From: Meira nashicola | Lineage: Eukaryota > Basidiomycota > Exobasidiomycetes > Exobasidiales > Brachybasidiaceae | Assembly (NCBI GenBank): GCA_001600355.1 | Contig: BCJU01000001.1 | Location: 2,625,178 to 2,689,177, forward strand | Direction of reading: 5' to 3' | Length of the DNA: 64,000 nt | Position numbers and translations under genes: made by a program | Part shown: in pieces, positions 10,881 to 20,276 of the stretch | How positions within the stretch are numbered: the stretch's first letter is position 1 | Layout of the letters: each line of letters opens with the position of its first letter | Notes under the pieces: model-generated | Database searches by the model: none | Seen by the model: only the letters and a program-made list of their open reading frames with translations | Told to the model about the DNA's origin: nothing

Positions 10881-11726
10881 CTTGCTGAATATATGGACGA
10901 GGTGGTCAAGAAAGGATTGGTGAAGCTTCCAAATGGACATTCAAATGATCTTGAATTTGTGCCTTGCCTGCGCTTTCTCGTGTGTATACTATGCCTGCTT
11001 GTGCTTTTAGTGCGTACAAGTGCTCCGCCTCTCTCTGTAGGTATTGGAGAACTTCTTGCTTGAAGATTGGCCTGCTTGCGTGCCGTCACGCTTACGGTTG
11101 CAATTACTCGAGCAGGTACTTTAGCTGTGAATAATTCTTCCTTATGGCAGGAAACTTGTTAGGCTGCGGCGCTCACGTTACAATTGCACTGGTCTTTTGC
11201 GCATCTCGACACTGTCAGCTTGTAAAATATAAATCGCGCCGCAAGCCAAATTTGTTCACGTGATGGCCCATTGCAGGCTTTAGCTGACTCTGCGCCCATT
11301 TGAAGCATAATATGCGCGCTGCTTGATTCCCTCGAAGGACAAGGCTTTGGAATCCGATCTTGCTACGGACTGTGTTGCAAGATTCTCAAAATTGCCAGTC
11401 GCCAACCCTGGTTTTATCTTCTTCTCTTCAGCCACGCTCCCTCGACACATATACACAAGAATAAGGTAGGTATTGACGATTTTAGAATGACACTTGTCAT
11501 GGAGATGAACGGATGAGAAGAGAGAGTTGCTGGACAAGAGGGTTAGATAAGGATTAGTGAAGGCGGATTTACTTGGAGAGAGGAAAGATGAAAGAGTTGC
11601 CAGAGTACATTCTTTCGAACTTTGCGAGGAGCAAAACTTGCCATCACGTTCATCTCTATCCAACTTTAGCTATTACGACAATCAGTTACTAACCATTAAG
11701 ATCTATCATTTTCATCTTCAGCCAAT
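10881..11726. promoter_or_regulatory. Shared divergent promoter of RPS6 and RPS13, with 5' leaders
   Basis: Two ribosomal protein genes of the same subunit fire outward from this 846-bp gap. It holds a CACGTG box near 11257, a TATAAAT-like stretch near 11227, and GC-rich strings between (for example near 11085 and 11165). Co-regulation of the pair is inferred from arrangement only; I do not assign any factor to these motifs. Confidence 0.55.
11466..11721 (+). other. RPS13: Probable 5' UTR intron of RPS13
   Basis: A near-perfect branch site TACTAAC at 11687-11693 lies 29 nt before a pyrimidine-rich acceptor ATCTTCAG ending at 11721, five bases before the start codon. A suitable donor is AAG|GTAGGTATTG at 11466. 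The acceptor is well supported; the donor is my best guess among several. Confidence 0.5.
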
Positions 11727-12182
11727 ATGGGTCGTATGCACTCCAAGGGAAAAGGTATCGCCTCCTCGGCTTTGCCATACCGCCGTACACCACCTTCATG
11801 GCTCAAGACAACGCCTGAAGATGTCTGCAAGGATATCATCAAACTTGCACGTAAGGGTATGACCCCTTCGCAAATTGGTGTTCAATTGCGTGATAGCCAA
11901 GGTGTCGCTCAAGTTCGTTTCGTTACCGGTAACAAGATCTTGCGTATCCTCAAATCTGAAGGTTTGGCTCCTCAAATCCCTGAAGATTTGTACCACTTGA
12001 TCAAGAAGGCCGTCTCTATGCGCAAGCACTTGGAACGTAACCGTAAGGACATGTCATCCAAATACAACTTGGTCTTGATCGAAAGTCGTATCCACCGTTT
12101 GGCTCGTTACTACCGCACAAAGGGTGCATTGCCCGCTACATGGAAATACGAAAGCTCGACAGCCAGCACCTTGGTCGCCTAA
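11727..12182 (+). CDS. RPS13: 40S ribosomal protein uS15 (S13)
   Basis: The full-length 151-residue protein begins [20 protein letters not shown] and carries the universal uS15 core (ITRTxG-like [50 protein letters not shown]). It binds 18S rRNA in the platform of the small subunit. Length and start match the family exactly, so the coding part has no intron. Codon choice is strongly uniform (for example CGT for Arg, AAG for Lys), as expected for a highly expressed gene. It is divergent from RPS6 across a shared promoter. Confidence 0.97.
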   Translation: MGRMHSKGKGIASSALPYRRTPPSWLKTTPEDVCKDIIKLARKGMTPSQIGVQLRDSQGVAQVRFVTGNKILRILKSEGLAPQIPEDLYHLIKKAVSMRKHLERNRKDMSSKYNLVLIESRIHRLARYYRTKGALPATWKYESSTASTLVA

Positions 12183-12426
12183 GTCGGTCATTTCGTTTCT
12201 ACTTTTCTCCATGTTGTATACACTTTCGTCGCGTTTTGGGTACAACTCTGGCGCGACCATTCACCACCATGTTCTTTTCGGGGTACAAGCATGCTAGGCT
12301 TTTGCATCTCGTTTAGGACACAATTGTATGATTGATAACATTTACACAACTACATCAAAATGGCATTTTATTGCAGCAGCTATAATAAGAGGCTTGCTTT
12401 GTGTTTGTGTGTGGGTTTCTGTGGGA

Positions 12427-13446
12427 TTAAATGATGTTCGAATGAGTGATTGGAGGAGAGAGAGAAGGGATGTTTGGAAGGAGTAACATGGTACGGTTCA
12501 TCGATGCGATTGCGTCACTGCGTTGAAGTGCTTGTCTTTGACGCCAAGCAGGAGTAAAGCTGACCTTTTTTCCGTTTGTACACATTTGACGAACGAAGAA
12601 CATCAGATCGTCTCGGTCTCTTCTTTCTAGAGGCGCTTCGTTGATAATATGAATTTCTTCTACGTTTGGGTAATCGTAAGCTATAGAGCCGACCATCCAA
12701 GGATCTGAAAAGAGAAGAATTACGTATGTGAGTAGTTTGTTGCCGTTCGCTGTGAAAAAATGAAATGATCACATACCATAAACGTAATCAATATAAACAT
12801 AGACTATTCGTGTCCTTCTTGCATGTTGAAAAAAGGGAGAGAGACGAAATAATTCTAACGATCTTCTTTGTTGCGGTCTACCGCATCGAATTTCGATCGT
12901 TTCAAATAGAATATTCAGCATCGATTCTCTTGAATGATGATCAAGTTGTAATAATTTTAGAGTCGATTGCCATTTTTGATAATTTTCATCTGCCGGCCAA
13001 AAAGATGAACAAGGTGAAAATCTTGCTTGACCAGAAACTAAAGCGAGTGAGAAAAGATGAACATATTCACTGAGATGAAATTGGGGGGAAAGTGAGAACC
13101 TTTTATCATTAGATCCCTTTGGCCGTGGAATGATTTCTATCTTGATGTACTTACCGCCAGATATCTTGCATTGCTAAATAATAATTTTGATGAAGGATCA
13201 CAATGAAAGGCAAGGTTTACATTTCATTCTAAATTAATACTTTTCAAGTCGAGCATTTGGATTTGTTACAGTAAACATCATGCGCGGTTGTGTGAGGCGG
13301 AAGGATTCACATTTTTCTTCCGAGGGCGGATGTTTCAACAGGTCCACTTCTGTGCGGCGCTTGTATGCGATCTCACTCCATCTTTCTATTGAATGGGTAG
13401 CAAAGTTCTGGTAAATTTTGTCTTTTGTCACCATCACCTGATACAT
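12427..13446 (-). CDS. Unrecognised multi-exon protein
   Basis: No single long frame exists, but splice sites join open segments into one plausible protein. Supported parts: last exon 12704 down to 12427 after acceptor CTTTTCAG; exon 13069 (or 13037) down to 12777 ending at donor GTATGT; a possible 19-nt exon 13173 down to 13155 (Q-D-I-W) ending at donor GTAAGT; a 5' exon from about 13446 to 13250 (MYQVMVTKDK...PRMMFTVTNPNARLEK). The best junction is phase 1 across 12777/12704, giving VYVYIDYVYDPWMVGSIAYD. Continuing the frame gives NVEEIHIINEAPLERRDRDD, a pattern that could fit a fungal leucine-rich or F-box-type protein, but I do not recognise it. The 5' end and the join between the first two exons are uncertain. 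Confidence 0.5.
12705..12776 (-). other. Intron in the unrecognised gene
   Basis: The 72-nt intron has donor GTATGTGATC and acceptor TCTTTTCAG. The frame is open on both sides only after removal (phase 1). Confidence 0.65.
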
Positions 13447-13864
13447 CTCTAAAAGTACATTTTCTTGTCAGTCATTAACTATCGATTCAGCATCTACTCG
13501 AATATATACGATGTAGACTACGTTTGATACAGTTTATGCTTGCAATGGTCTAGCGGTTTAGGCGACATATTCAGCATTTTCGACGCGTTTATTATGCGAT
13601 ACTCCGGTTGTTCCTTTGGTTAGATTCGAATCCCAGTAGGTAACAGCTTTTAATACACTTTCTTCCTCTTTCCTGTTCTCTTTCGCTTTTCAGTGCACAG
13701 GCCAGACGAGATAAAATTCTCAAGAATTGTTCAGATCGCCGTCGGCTAGTGGTGGCTCTACAAGAGTGTGTAAGTGTAATGCGGTAGGTACCCTTATGAA
13801 ACGTCGAAAGGTTGCAGCAAGCAATCCCTTTTTTTTGGCATTCATCATCGGGATAGGTGTAAAC
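13447..13864. other. Intergenic region holding the tRNA-like element
   Basis: Divergent gap between the unrecognised minus-strand gene and SAM37. A frame upstream of the SAM37 start (from 13727) stays open by chance but has no ATG of its own near its beginning and no conserved content. Confidence 0.5.
13539..13651 (+). pseudogene. Decayed tRNA-like element (A box, B box, T4 stop)
   Basis: An A-box match TGGTCTAGCGG is at 13546-13556, a B-box-like GATTCGAATCC at 13623-13633, and a TTTT run at 13648-13651, all on the plus strand and in the order of a pol III gene. The D-arm and a Leu/Ser-like GGCGAC follow-on look normal. The A-to-B distance of 77 bp is too long for a plain tRNA and would need an intron or long variable arm. 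The acceptor stem does not pair, and the T stem (TTAGA against CCCAG) has two mismatches and one wobble. A CATA/TATG stem with a CAG triplet could be a Leu anticodon arm. Most likely a tRNA relic. Confidence 0.35.
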
Positions 13865-15409
13865 ATGGATGCTGTAAATCATCCTCCAAAGAGGATACGT
13901 CTGATAGCATGGGCAGTACAGGAAGCAAGCTCTAAATCAGATTTGCCTATTCTTGATCCTGATGGACTTTATGCATTGTCAATCTTGCAAGCCAGAAGAG
14001 GTGCTAAAGTCGCTCTTGGGGATGTAGAGATTGAAGTGCAAGCGCCTTCTTCTTTGTTGCATTCGAAAATACCATGTTTAGAAGATTCATCTACGGGCGT
14101 AATCCTTGCTGATTCATTGTCTGCCACGGAAGCCTATTCCTGGAAATTGGCAGGCAAGAAAGGCGAACAATCGTTGTTGGCCGACAAATTGTTGAATGAG
14201 CATACCAAGAAATTAGCAAAGTGTAAAGCTCTGGAAATATATGTTTTATCGGAATTACATCCAATCGTTCATCAACTGTTATATGCAAAAGACTTGTACC
14301 ACCAACATACGACTCGTGTTTACCAATCTGGTTTAGGACATCTATCGCGCTATTCGATGCCCAATCGAATTCGTCGTCAATTACAGGTAGCATTTGCTGA
14401 TAAAGGACGGCATACAGATCCTTCAAATGAGCTAGGTCCAATCTTACGCCAATACAATACACAAAGGGACATCGTCCTCGAAGATCGTAAAGAGAGAGAG
14501 CAAATGGCGCAGAGAGCAGGTATTGGAATGTCTGGCGGACCAGCTGTGAAGCGAAAAAATGGTGCTGGATTGCTACAGGAAGAAAAGGAGAAAGCAAGCA
14601 TCGCATTCAAGCAATCCAGAATGACAAATTTTGCTCAAGGTGTTTTAGATACTCTGGTTGAGTCTTTGGGAGAGGAAGATTATTTCTCTGGTCTGGGTAA
14701 ACCTTCTCTGCTGGATTTACGAATATTCTCGTTGCTTGCTCCACTACTTTTGCCTGCTTATGAATATCCAGCTTTGGCCGAGGCACCAATCGTTCAAATT
14801 TTACGAAGCTCTTATCCCAGTCTACTTCAACATTCTGAACGAATTCGTTTATTGTTATGGTCTAAGCAAGAATCATCTCAGCAAGTTCAAACGCCTGATT
14901 GGCCTATTTTGCCTGGTCGAAAGCAAGATGGTAGAGCTGGTGTTGAAGAACCATTATCGATTCGAATTGCAACCCAATTAGGACGGTCTACCAGTCAGGC
15001 ATATATATTCGCAAGGCGAATGACTTCAAATTTGAGCCCTTTTTCCCGTTCTTCAGCATCGACTATTTCCTCACAAAACTCTAATGAAAGGCAAAGATCT
15101 GTTGCTGAGGTAAGAGAAGCTCGAATGGTGACCATTGGTCGATATGTCTGGATAGCATCTGCCATTATTGGAGTGATTGGTACAGCATTTGCAAGTGGGT
15201 TATTGAAGATTGAGATTGTGGATGATAATGATGCAGAATCTATTGCGCAAATCGATGATGATTGGCAAACTGTGACTGGAGAAGAAGTGGAGGAGGAATT
15301 AGACGATGGCGAAATTGAACTAGAAGATGACGATGAAGAGGATGACGACGAAGATGAGGAAGATGAGTTGGAACTAGATGATGAGTTTGATCTAGATGAG
15401 GAATATTAA
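13865..15409 (+). CDS. SAM37: Metaxin/SAM37-like subunit of the mitochondrial outer-membrane sorting and assembly machinery
   Basis: The chosen start (AAACATGGAT) gives 514 residues beginning MDAVNHPPKR. The N-terminal segment (LYALSILQARRG) fits the thioredoxin-like half of Tom37/metaxin proteins. The GST-C-like half contains YFSGLGKPSLLDLRIFSLLA, a metaxin hallmark. A single C-terminal membrane segment at about residues 427-447 (YVWIASAIIGVIGTAFASG) would anchor it in the outer membrane. Family role: it works with Sam50 and Sam35 to insert beta-barrel proteins. Unusual is a tail of roughly 65 residues after the anchor, almost all Asp and Glu. Assignment to the metaxin group is good; SAM37 rather than SAM35 is inferred from the C-terminal anchor. 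Confidence 0.75.
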   Translation: MDAVNHPPKRIRLIAWAVQEASSKSDLPILDPDGLYALSILQARRGAKVALGDVEIEVQAPSSLLHSKIPCLEDSSTGVILADSLSATEAYSWKLAGKKGEQSLLADKLLNEHTKKLAKCKALEIYVLSELHPIVHQLLYAKDLYHQHTTRVYQSGLGHLSRYSMPNRIRRQLQVAFADKGRHTDPSNELGPILRQYNTQRDIVLEDRKEREQMAQRAGIGMSGGPAVKRKNGAGLLQEEKEKASIAFKQSRMTNFAQGVLDTLVESLGEEDYFSGLGKPSLLDLRIFSLLAPLLLPAYEYPALAEAPIVQILRSSYPSLLQHSERIRLLLWSKQESSQQVQTPDWPILPGRKQDGRAGVEEPLSIRIATQLGRSTSQAYIFARRMTSNLSPFSRSSASTISSQNSNERQRSVAEVREARMVTIGRYVWIASAIIGVIGTAFASGLLKIEIVDDNDAESIAQIDDDWQTVTGEEVEEELDDGEIELEDDDEEDDDEDEEDELELDDEFDLDEEY

Positions 15410-15510
15410 GTCAAAATTCCCACTACAATACATGTACTTTATGCAATCATTCACTATTCATACACATTAATTATTACTGTTACAGGGTATCATTTAAAAG
15501 TCAAACATCA

Positions 15511-16149
15511 TCATTCCCCGTCCGAATCAGCCATTTGCATTGAATCGGCATCATCTTCGCTTCCATCATTGCCATCATCAATCACTTTTGAACCCGCTTC
15601 TGATTTTCTTCTTTTCATTTCAGGTTGTTCATCAGAAGATCTTTGGTCTGTTTCAGAGTTTTGGTCTTCTTCTGCTTGATTTGTATTAGTACGATGACCT
15701 GCTTCTTCTCTCGCACGTTTACGCTCCCTTCCTTGTAAATCCGCACCAGCAGAAGATAGTGTAATCTTTTCTTTCTTTGCAGCAGTTTGAGTGAGATGTA
15801 AGGTAGGATCGAATAAAGCTTCTGGACCTTTTTCTGCAATTATTGTTGCTTTTGATTTTGATTTTGCATAATTTATTATTAATGGTTTACCATAAAAGTT
15901 AAAACCATCTAAAGAACGTAAAGCAGAAGTTGAACTTGCTAAATCTTCAAAAACTATAAAAGCTTGACCACGCATTCCTTCTGCTCTCGTTGTAATGATG
16001 TCAATTATACGACCATAAGTTAAACAAAGTGCATATAATTGTTTTTTCAATTCATTCTTTTTTATTTTTAAATCAATATTTTTAACGTATAATGCCGTAT
16101 TTGGTGGAGGTGATGGATTTGAAGAAGTGGATGCCTTTTTGACCGACAT
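15511..16149 (-). CDS. U2B''/U1A-type snRNP RNA-binding protein
   Basis: 212 residues with one RRM near the N-terminus. RNP2 is LYVKNI (residues 20-25) and RNP1 is RGQAFIVF (60-67), with the spacing and the KKNELKKQLYALCLTYGRI helix typical of U1A/U2B'' proteins. These bind stem-loops of U1 or U2 snRNA in the spliceosome. After the RRM the protein is a charged, Ser/Glu-rich tail with a KRRK cluster and an acidic end; the second RRM of animal U1A is absent. A single-RRM layout favours the fungal U2B'' (Msl1) kind, but U1A cannot be excluded. It is the first of five minus-strand genes in a row. Confidence 0.82.
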   Translation of the reverse strand: MSVKKASTSSNPSPPPNTALYVKNIDLKIKKNELKKQLYALCLTYGRIIDIITTRAEGMRGQAFIVFEDLASSTSALRSLDGFNFYGKPLIINYAKSKSKATIIAEKGPEALFDPTLHLTQTAAKKEKITLSSAGADLQGRERKRAREEAGHRTNTNQAEEDQNSETDQRSSDEQPEMKRRKSEAGSKVIDDGNDGSEDDADSMQMADSDGE

Positions 16150-16350
16150 TATGATGAATCAGATTTCGATGGTAGAAAGTGAGAACTTTTTTTTTCTATG
16201 CAACATTCTATGTAGGTACATACATACATTAAATGATTTATTAGACATAGACTATCAGCGCGTATAATTGTTCCGTGCGCGATAGTAACACGTGCAACCA
16301 TCTCAGTGCCATGAAAGGTACATATTCTATTCATATTCTAGAATACATGA

Positions 16351-16908
16351 TTAATTAAATTCTAACATCTTTGGAGGACATGAATTGATCAATCCTTTTA
16401 CGTCTATAGTTTGTGAACGACGATTCCAACAAATTGGCATTCTTTCAGTTTGAAGGACGGCTGCCGCTAATAATTCAGCAACGATGCTAAATTTTAAAGT
16501 TGAAATTTTTGTTGAATCAGATTGAGATTGATTATCATTTTCCAATATACCAAAATACAATTCTGGTGCACAAATATCCAAACCAAAAACTAACATTTCA
16601 AACGTTAAAATATTTTCGTTTGGACGAAAAATTAAAATTGAACGTAATAAAATAATTGCTAAGTTATGCAATTTATCATTTTCCATATAAGGTCGATATT
16701 TTTGAAAACGCATTAATTCTTTTGCTCTTTGAATCACTTTATCATCCTTCAATCCATTTGCAGCATCTGTACGTGTGATTTGAATTTGATTGCCAGAGTG
16801 AGACTAGAGGGAATACAAAGCATTAAATTATTTTATTTTGCATAAGATATAATGTTAAAATTATTACTCACCTGACCAGAAACGAATAAAACTAAATCTC
16901 GATTCATT
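16351..16908 (-). CDS. Small conserved-looking protein, unknown function, two exons
   Basis: Exon 1 (16908-16873) encodes MNRDLVLFVSGQ and ends at donor GTGAGTAA. Exon 2 (16803-16351) starts after acceptor CCCTCTAG and continues SHSGNQIQITRTDAANGLKD. The total is 162 residues. CDS: complement(join(16351..16803,16873..16908)). The protein is mostly helical in appearance, with a hydrophobic LHNLAIILLRSILIF stretch too charged around it to be a clear membrane segment. I do not recognise it. The clean intron and continuous frame argue that it is real. Its 3' end lies 200 bp from the start of the RRM gene, on the same strand. Confidence 0.6.
16804..16872 (-). other. Intron of the 162-residue gene
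   Basis: 69 nt, phase 0, donor GTGAGTAATA and acceptor TTCCCTCTAG. AT-rich, with a TTTAATG branch-like site. Confidence 0.7.
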
Positions 16909-17494
16909 GTCTTAACAATTGAAGATATAGAGGGATTGTTATAGAAATGAATCAAGATATACCTTTTATCTTTCTTTTATATGTCATTGATAAAAGCTAT
17001 AATATGTATTAGTCTACTTATTAAATGACAACATACAGTCATGTTCCTCTTTGGAAGAAGCGGCACCGAAAGTTCGCTGAGCACGATTCTGTCCATTACT
17101 AGGTCACGTCATGAATTTGTATGGCTGAAGATTAATCCTTTCAGAATCCGATAACAGGACGTTAAAAAGAATTGATCAGCCGAACTTATATTTACGGTGA
17201 CGTTTTTATACTATGTACTTATATTGAATAAAGATTAGACACTTACACTATATTTCGCTTGTAGTACATCCTTTTGGGGCTCTATTATAACATCGACAAT
17301 GCGAGATGGGATGCTAAAAAGAGATAGACACCTATTCAGCAAGAGCTTTTCTTCAATATTCAATTTATATTGCATTCTTATCTCAGGTCACATCCACCTC
17401 ATCAATTTACACTCAGATTCGGCCCGAAATCAGGTATGAATAGTGAATTTTTGCAATACTACGAAACAAAAGAATACATGAAATCAATTTATTA
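16909..17494. other. Intergenic region upstream of the 162-residue gene
   Basis: About 590 bp. It holds GGTCACGTCATG near 17101, a possible bZIP-type site, and otherwise AT-rich sequence. No gene seen. Confidence 0.5.
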
Positions 17495-18565
17495 TTAGCT
17501 CGAAGTAGAAGAAGCAGATTCTTTGGCATTTTCTGATCCAGCTTGAGCAGCGGAAGTTCCGGTAGGTTCATCAGCAACTGTACTTTTTGTTGTTGTTGCA
17601 GTAGCGCTACTTGACGTATCAGCCAATTGCCAAGCAGGAATAGAAGGACGAGGAGAAGATGTGTTGGTAAAAGAAGGTGATGATTCACCTGTATTAGCAG
17701 TAACGGGTGCACCGAAAGGAGAATACGGTCTACCGGCCAATCCACCAGCAGAAACACTTGAGCTCAAACCTGCTTGTGGTGCAGCAGAATTACGAGAGAC
17801 CAACAAACTCTTTAAAGACTTTAATTCGCTTTGCAATTCAGTCAAGCTTGCCGTTTGAGCTTCTTTAGTCTTTTCAAACATTCTTGCTAATGAATCTTTC
17901 ATTGCATCTACTTCACTCTTTACCGTATCCATATCATCAGCACGTCTTTTATCTGCTTCACGTAATGATTTTACTGTATCTTCAACTTCTTGTATACTCT
18001 TTTCGATTGCTTCTTTTTGTTCTTCAACTCCTGCTTTTACCGCTTTTGTTTCAGCATCTAAAGCGGCCAATTGTGCTGCAACTTCATCGTATTTTGCCGT
18101 TAATGCATCTCTATCTTCCTCTAAAATATGTTGATTTGGTGGTTGTAAATGAGGAAAGAGATATTTACGTGCTAATGCGATCACACCATAGCCAACAGTT
18201 CCAGAAACGACTGCCATAATGAACCAATCTCTCCAATCACGATCACGAGATTGAGGTGGAATTTGTGATTGACCATATCCGTTTTGATAATACATTGCAG
18301 GAGAGCCGTATTGTTGTTGAGCTTGTTGAGGATAAACGGAATGACTTGGTCCTGCTTGTGCTGCTTGTCCAGCTGTAATTGCACCACTAGCTCCAGTTTG
18401 TCTTAATGCTTCATCAATTTCATCCGGACTTAATCCTTTACTTTCTAGAAAAGATACCCTTTGTGAAACTGTTGATTGTTGAACTTTTGCATCTTTCAAA
18501 AATGAAATTGCTGAAGAGACCATATCAGGTCGAACATGTCTAGGAGATATCTCAGAAGACGACAT
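17495..18565 (-). CDS. PEX14: Peroxin 14, docking protein of peroxisomal matrix import
   Basis: The 356-residue protein starts MSSSEISPRHVRPDM; 45 upstream open codons lack family content, so the ATG at 18565 is chosen. The Pex14 N-terminal domain is clear (RPDMVSSAISFLKDAKVQQS, then FLESKGLSPDEIDEAL, residues about 12-57), which binds the WxxxF motifs of Pex5. A hydrophobic segment WFIMAVVSGTVGYGVIALA (about 118-136) inserts in the peroxisomal membrane. A long coiled coil follows (about 160-260), then a Ser/Thr/Ala-rich disordered tail. Family role: with Pex13 and Pex17 it forms the docking site and import pore. No intron is evident. Confidence 0.93.
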   Translation of the reverse strand: MSSSEISPRHVRPDMVSSAISFLKDAKVQQSTVSQRVSFLESKGLSPDEIDEALRQTGASGAITAGQAAQAGPSHSVYPQQAQQQYGSPAMYYQNGYGQSQIPPQSRDRDWRDWFIMAVVSGTVGYGVIALARKYLFPHLQPPNQHILEEDRDALTAKYDEVAAQLAALDAETKAVKAGVEEQKEAIEKSIQEVEDTVKSLREADKRRADDMDTVKSEVDAMKDSLARMFEKTKEAQTASLTELQSELKSLKSLLVSRNSAAPQAGLSSSVSAGGLAGRPYSPFGAPVTANTGESSPSFTNTSSPRPSIPAWQLADTSSSATATTTKSTVADEPTGTSAAQAGSENAKESASSTSS

Positions 18566-18843
18566 CTCGATTTCTTTTTTTGTGATCGATATCAAAGGGA
18601 GGAATGTATCGTGGTGGAGATTAAAAGATTGCGTGTCGCTCTGCATGCACATTTGTACGCTTTCAAATTTGGGGCAGTAGACGCGCGCGTTATATTGCAT
18701 CCGGTATGCAACCTAATTAAAATAGCCGGAGAAAATCTGGAGAAACACTTTTTATTATTAAAAGATCTTTGGATGTATGTACATTATGAACAGAATCAAA
18801 AATCAATAGAAACGGTAACATGGTGGAATTTGTTCCATCCATT

Positions 18844-19659
18844 TCAGAAATCACCGCCACCCATATCACCACCTCCGAAATCATCACCACCACCTCCATA
18901 ATCATTATCTTGACCATCTTGATATCCATCTCTATAAGCATCATCTTGCATATCATCAATTCCGTGCATCAACATTGCACCTCCTAATAAACCTGCACCT
19001 GCACCAAGTGCCATCCCTCCCATTCCCATACCACCACCACCACCACCACCAAATCTGCCACCTCCCATTCGATTGCCTCCTGCCATGGGTTGTTGCATCA
19101 TCATAGGTTGTTGACCATATCCTCCTCCATAAGGTGGCTGTTGTTGCTGATAACCTCCATAAGGTGGCTGTTGTTGTGGATATCCGCCTCCATAAGGTCC
19201 TTGTTGGCCGTATCCTTGTGGTGGGCCTTGACCCCAACCTTGACGATTATCGCTTGGAGGTGGACCAGAAGGAGCAGTAAATTGTTGCTGTGGTTGTTTT
19301 GAAGATCCATTTTCATCTGAAGGATGTACCCAAATCGACCTTGGAGGATTAGCTTTCGTATCCACATAAAAGTGACGATTATAATTGGAATCCCATTGTT
19401 TCACCCATCCTTCAGGTAATGGTCTATCGTCTCCTTTTGAATCTTGTCCTGAAGATTGTTGATTATTACTTGGTGGTTGTGGAGAACTAGGAAAAGCAGG
19501 AGCACCTTGTCCGTATGGAGATTGTGGTTGACCACCATATCCTCCTTGGCCACCACCATATCCTCCTGGTCCTCCACCATATCCTCCACCTTGTCCTCCA
19601 TAAGAAGGAGGACGTTGTTGCTGTTGTACTTTATTTTTCAAATTATCTAACAAGCCCAT
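18844..19659 (-). CDS. WW-domain protein with Gly/Gln/Tyr-rich low-complexity regions
   Basis: 271 residues. One WW domain at about 80-114 has the two spaced tryptophans (LPEGWVKQW and RSIWVHP), which binds proline-rich ligands. It is flanked by GGYGGG and QQPPYGGY repeats, visible in the DNA as (CCTCCATAAGGTGGCTGTTG)-type units near 19120-19180. The tail has MALGAGAGLLGGAMLMHG, a glycine-zipper-like hydrophobic patch, then a Asp/Gly-rich end GGGDMGGGDF. Fungi often carry such single-WW, glycine-rich proteins, but I know no assigned function. The composition suggests self-association or condensate behaviour; that is inference. Confidence 0.8.
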   Translation of the reverse strand: MGLLDNLKNKVQQQQRPPSYGGQGGGYGGGPGGYGGGQGGYGGQPQSPYGQGAPAFPSSPQPPSNNQQSSGQDSKGDDRPLPEGWVKQWDSNYNRHFYVDTKANPPRSIWVHPSDENGSSKQPQQQFTAPSGPPPSDNRQGWGQGPPQGYGQQGPYGGGYPQQQPPYGGYQQQQPPYGGGYGQQPMMMQQPMAGGNRMGGGRFGGGGGGGMGMGGMALGAGAGLLGGAMLMHGIDDMQDDAYRDGYQDGQDNDYGGGGDDFGGGDMGGGDF

Positions 19660-20276
19660 CTTTCTTTTGTTGTTCTATCAGATGAAAAACTTTAGGATGG
19701 ATGATCGATAAGAAGAAGAAGAAGAAGAAAAAAGAAAGGATACAGATAAAGAAATGAGATTGCATAAACGGGTGATTAACGACGTGCATACATACGCCAT
19801 ATGATGTATCAAGGCTGTGCCCCCTGTAGCTTTTCTCTCGGTCTTGGCACATGAGCCAGCGGCTACTACGAGCGACTAGAGGTTTCTTTAGCAACCGATT
19901 GCGTGCCTGCACAGCATCAGTACACGTCTTATTAATTTGGATGTCCCCCATAGTCTACGCAGCTCTGCCCTAAACTGAGAACGTGTCCCAGCGAGACCAC
20001 TAAAACTATGAATAGACGGGATGATATAATGGATGGAGACAATCATTTGCATAACATCATGAGCAAACAAAACTTTTGAGAATCTTAGATGACTTTATGC
20101 TTTTATTAAACAATTCGGCTTCTTCCTCTATACAAGTCCAGCCTATCGCCTTCCTGCACATGCTGAGCCTGCTGATTAGGCATGACAAAAGTCTGACTCA
20201 AACACACTCAAATTATGAACAAGATTCGAAGCATTGCGTAAAAACAGTTTTGTATTATACAAGGTGAGTTTGAAAA
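19660..20276. other. Intergenic region between GlcNAc kinase and the WW gene
   Basis: 617 bp. A purine (GAA)n run just upstream of the WW gene start (19711-19735) is a CT-rich tract on the coding strand, common in fungal promoters. No gene seen. Confidence 0.5.

Noticed and set aside
13727..13864. N-terminal extension of the SAM37-like frame
   Set aside because: It opens at a TTG, has no ATG context and no family content; the ATG at 13865 gives a normal start.
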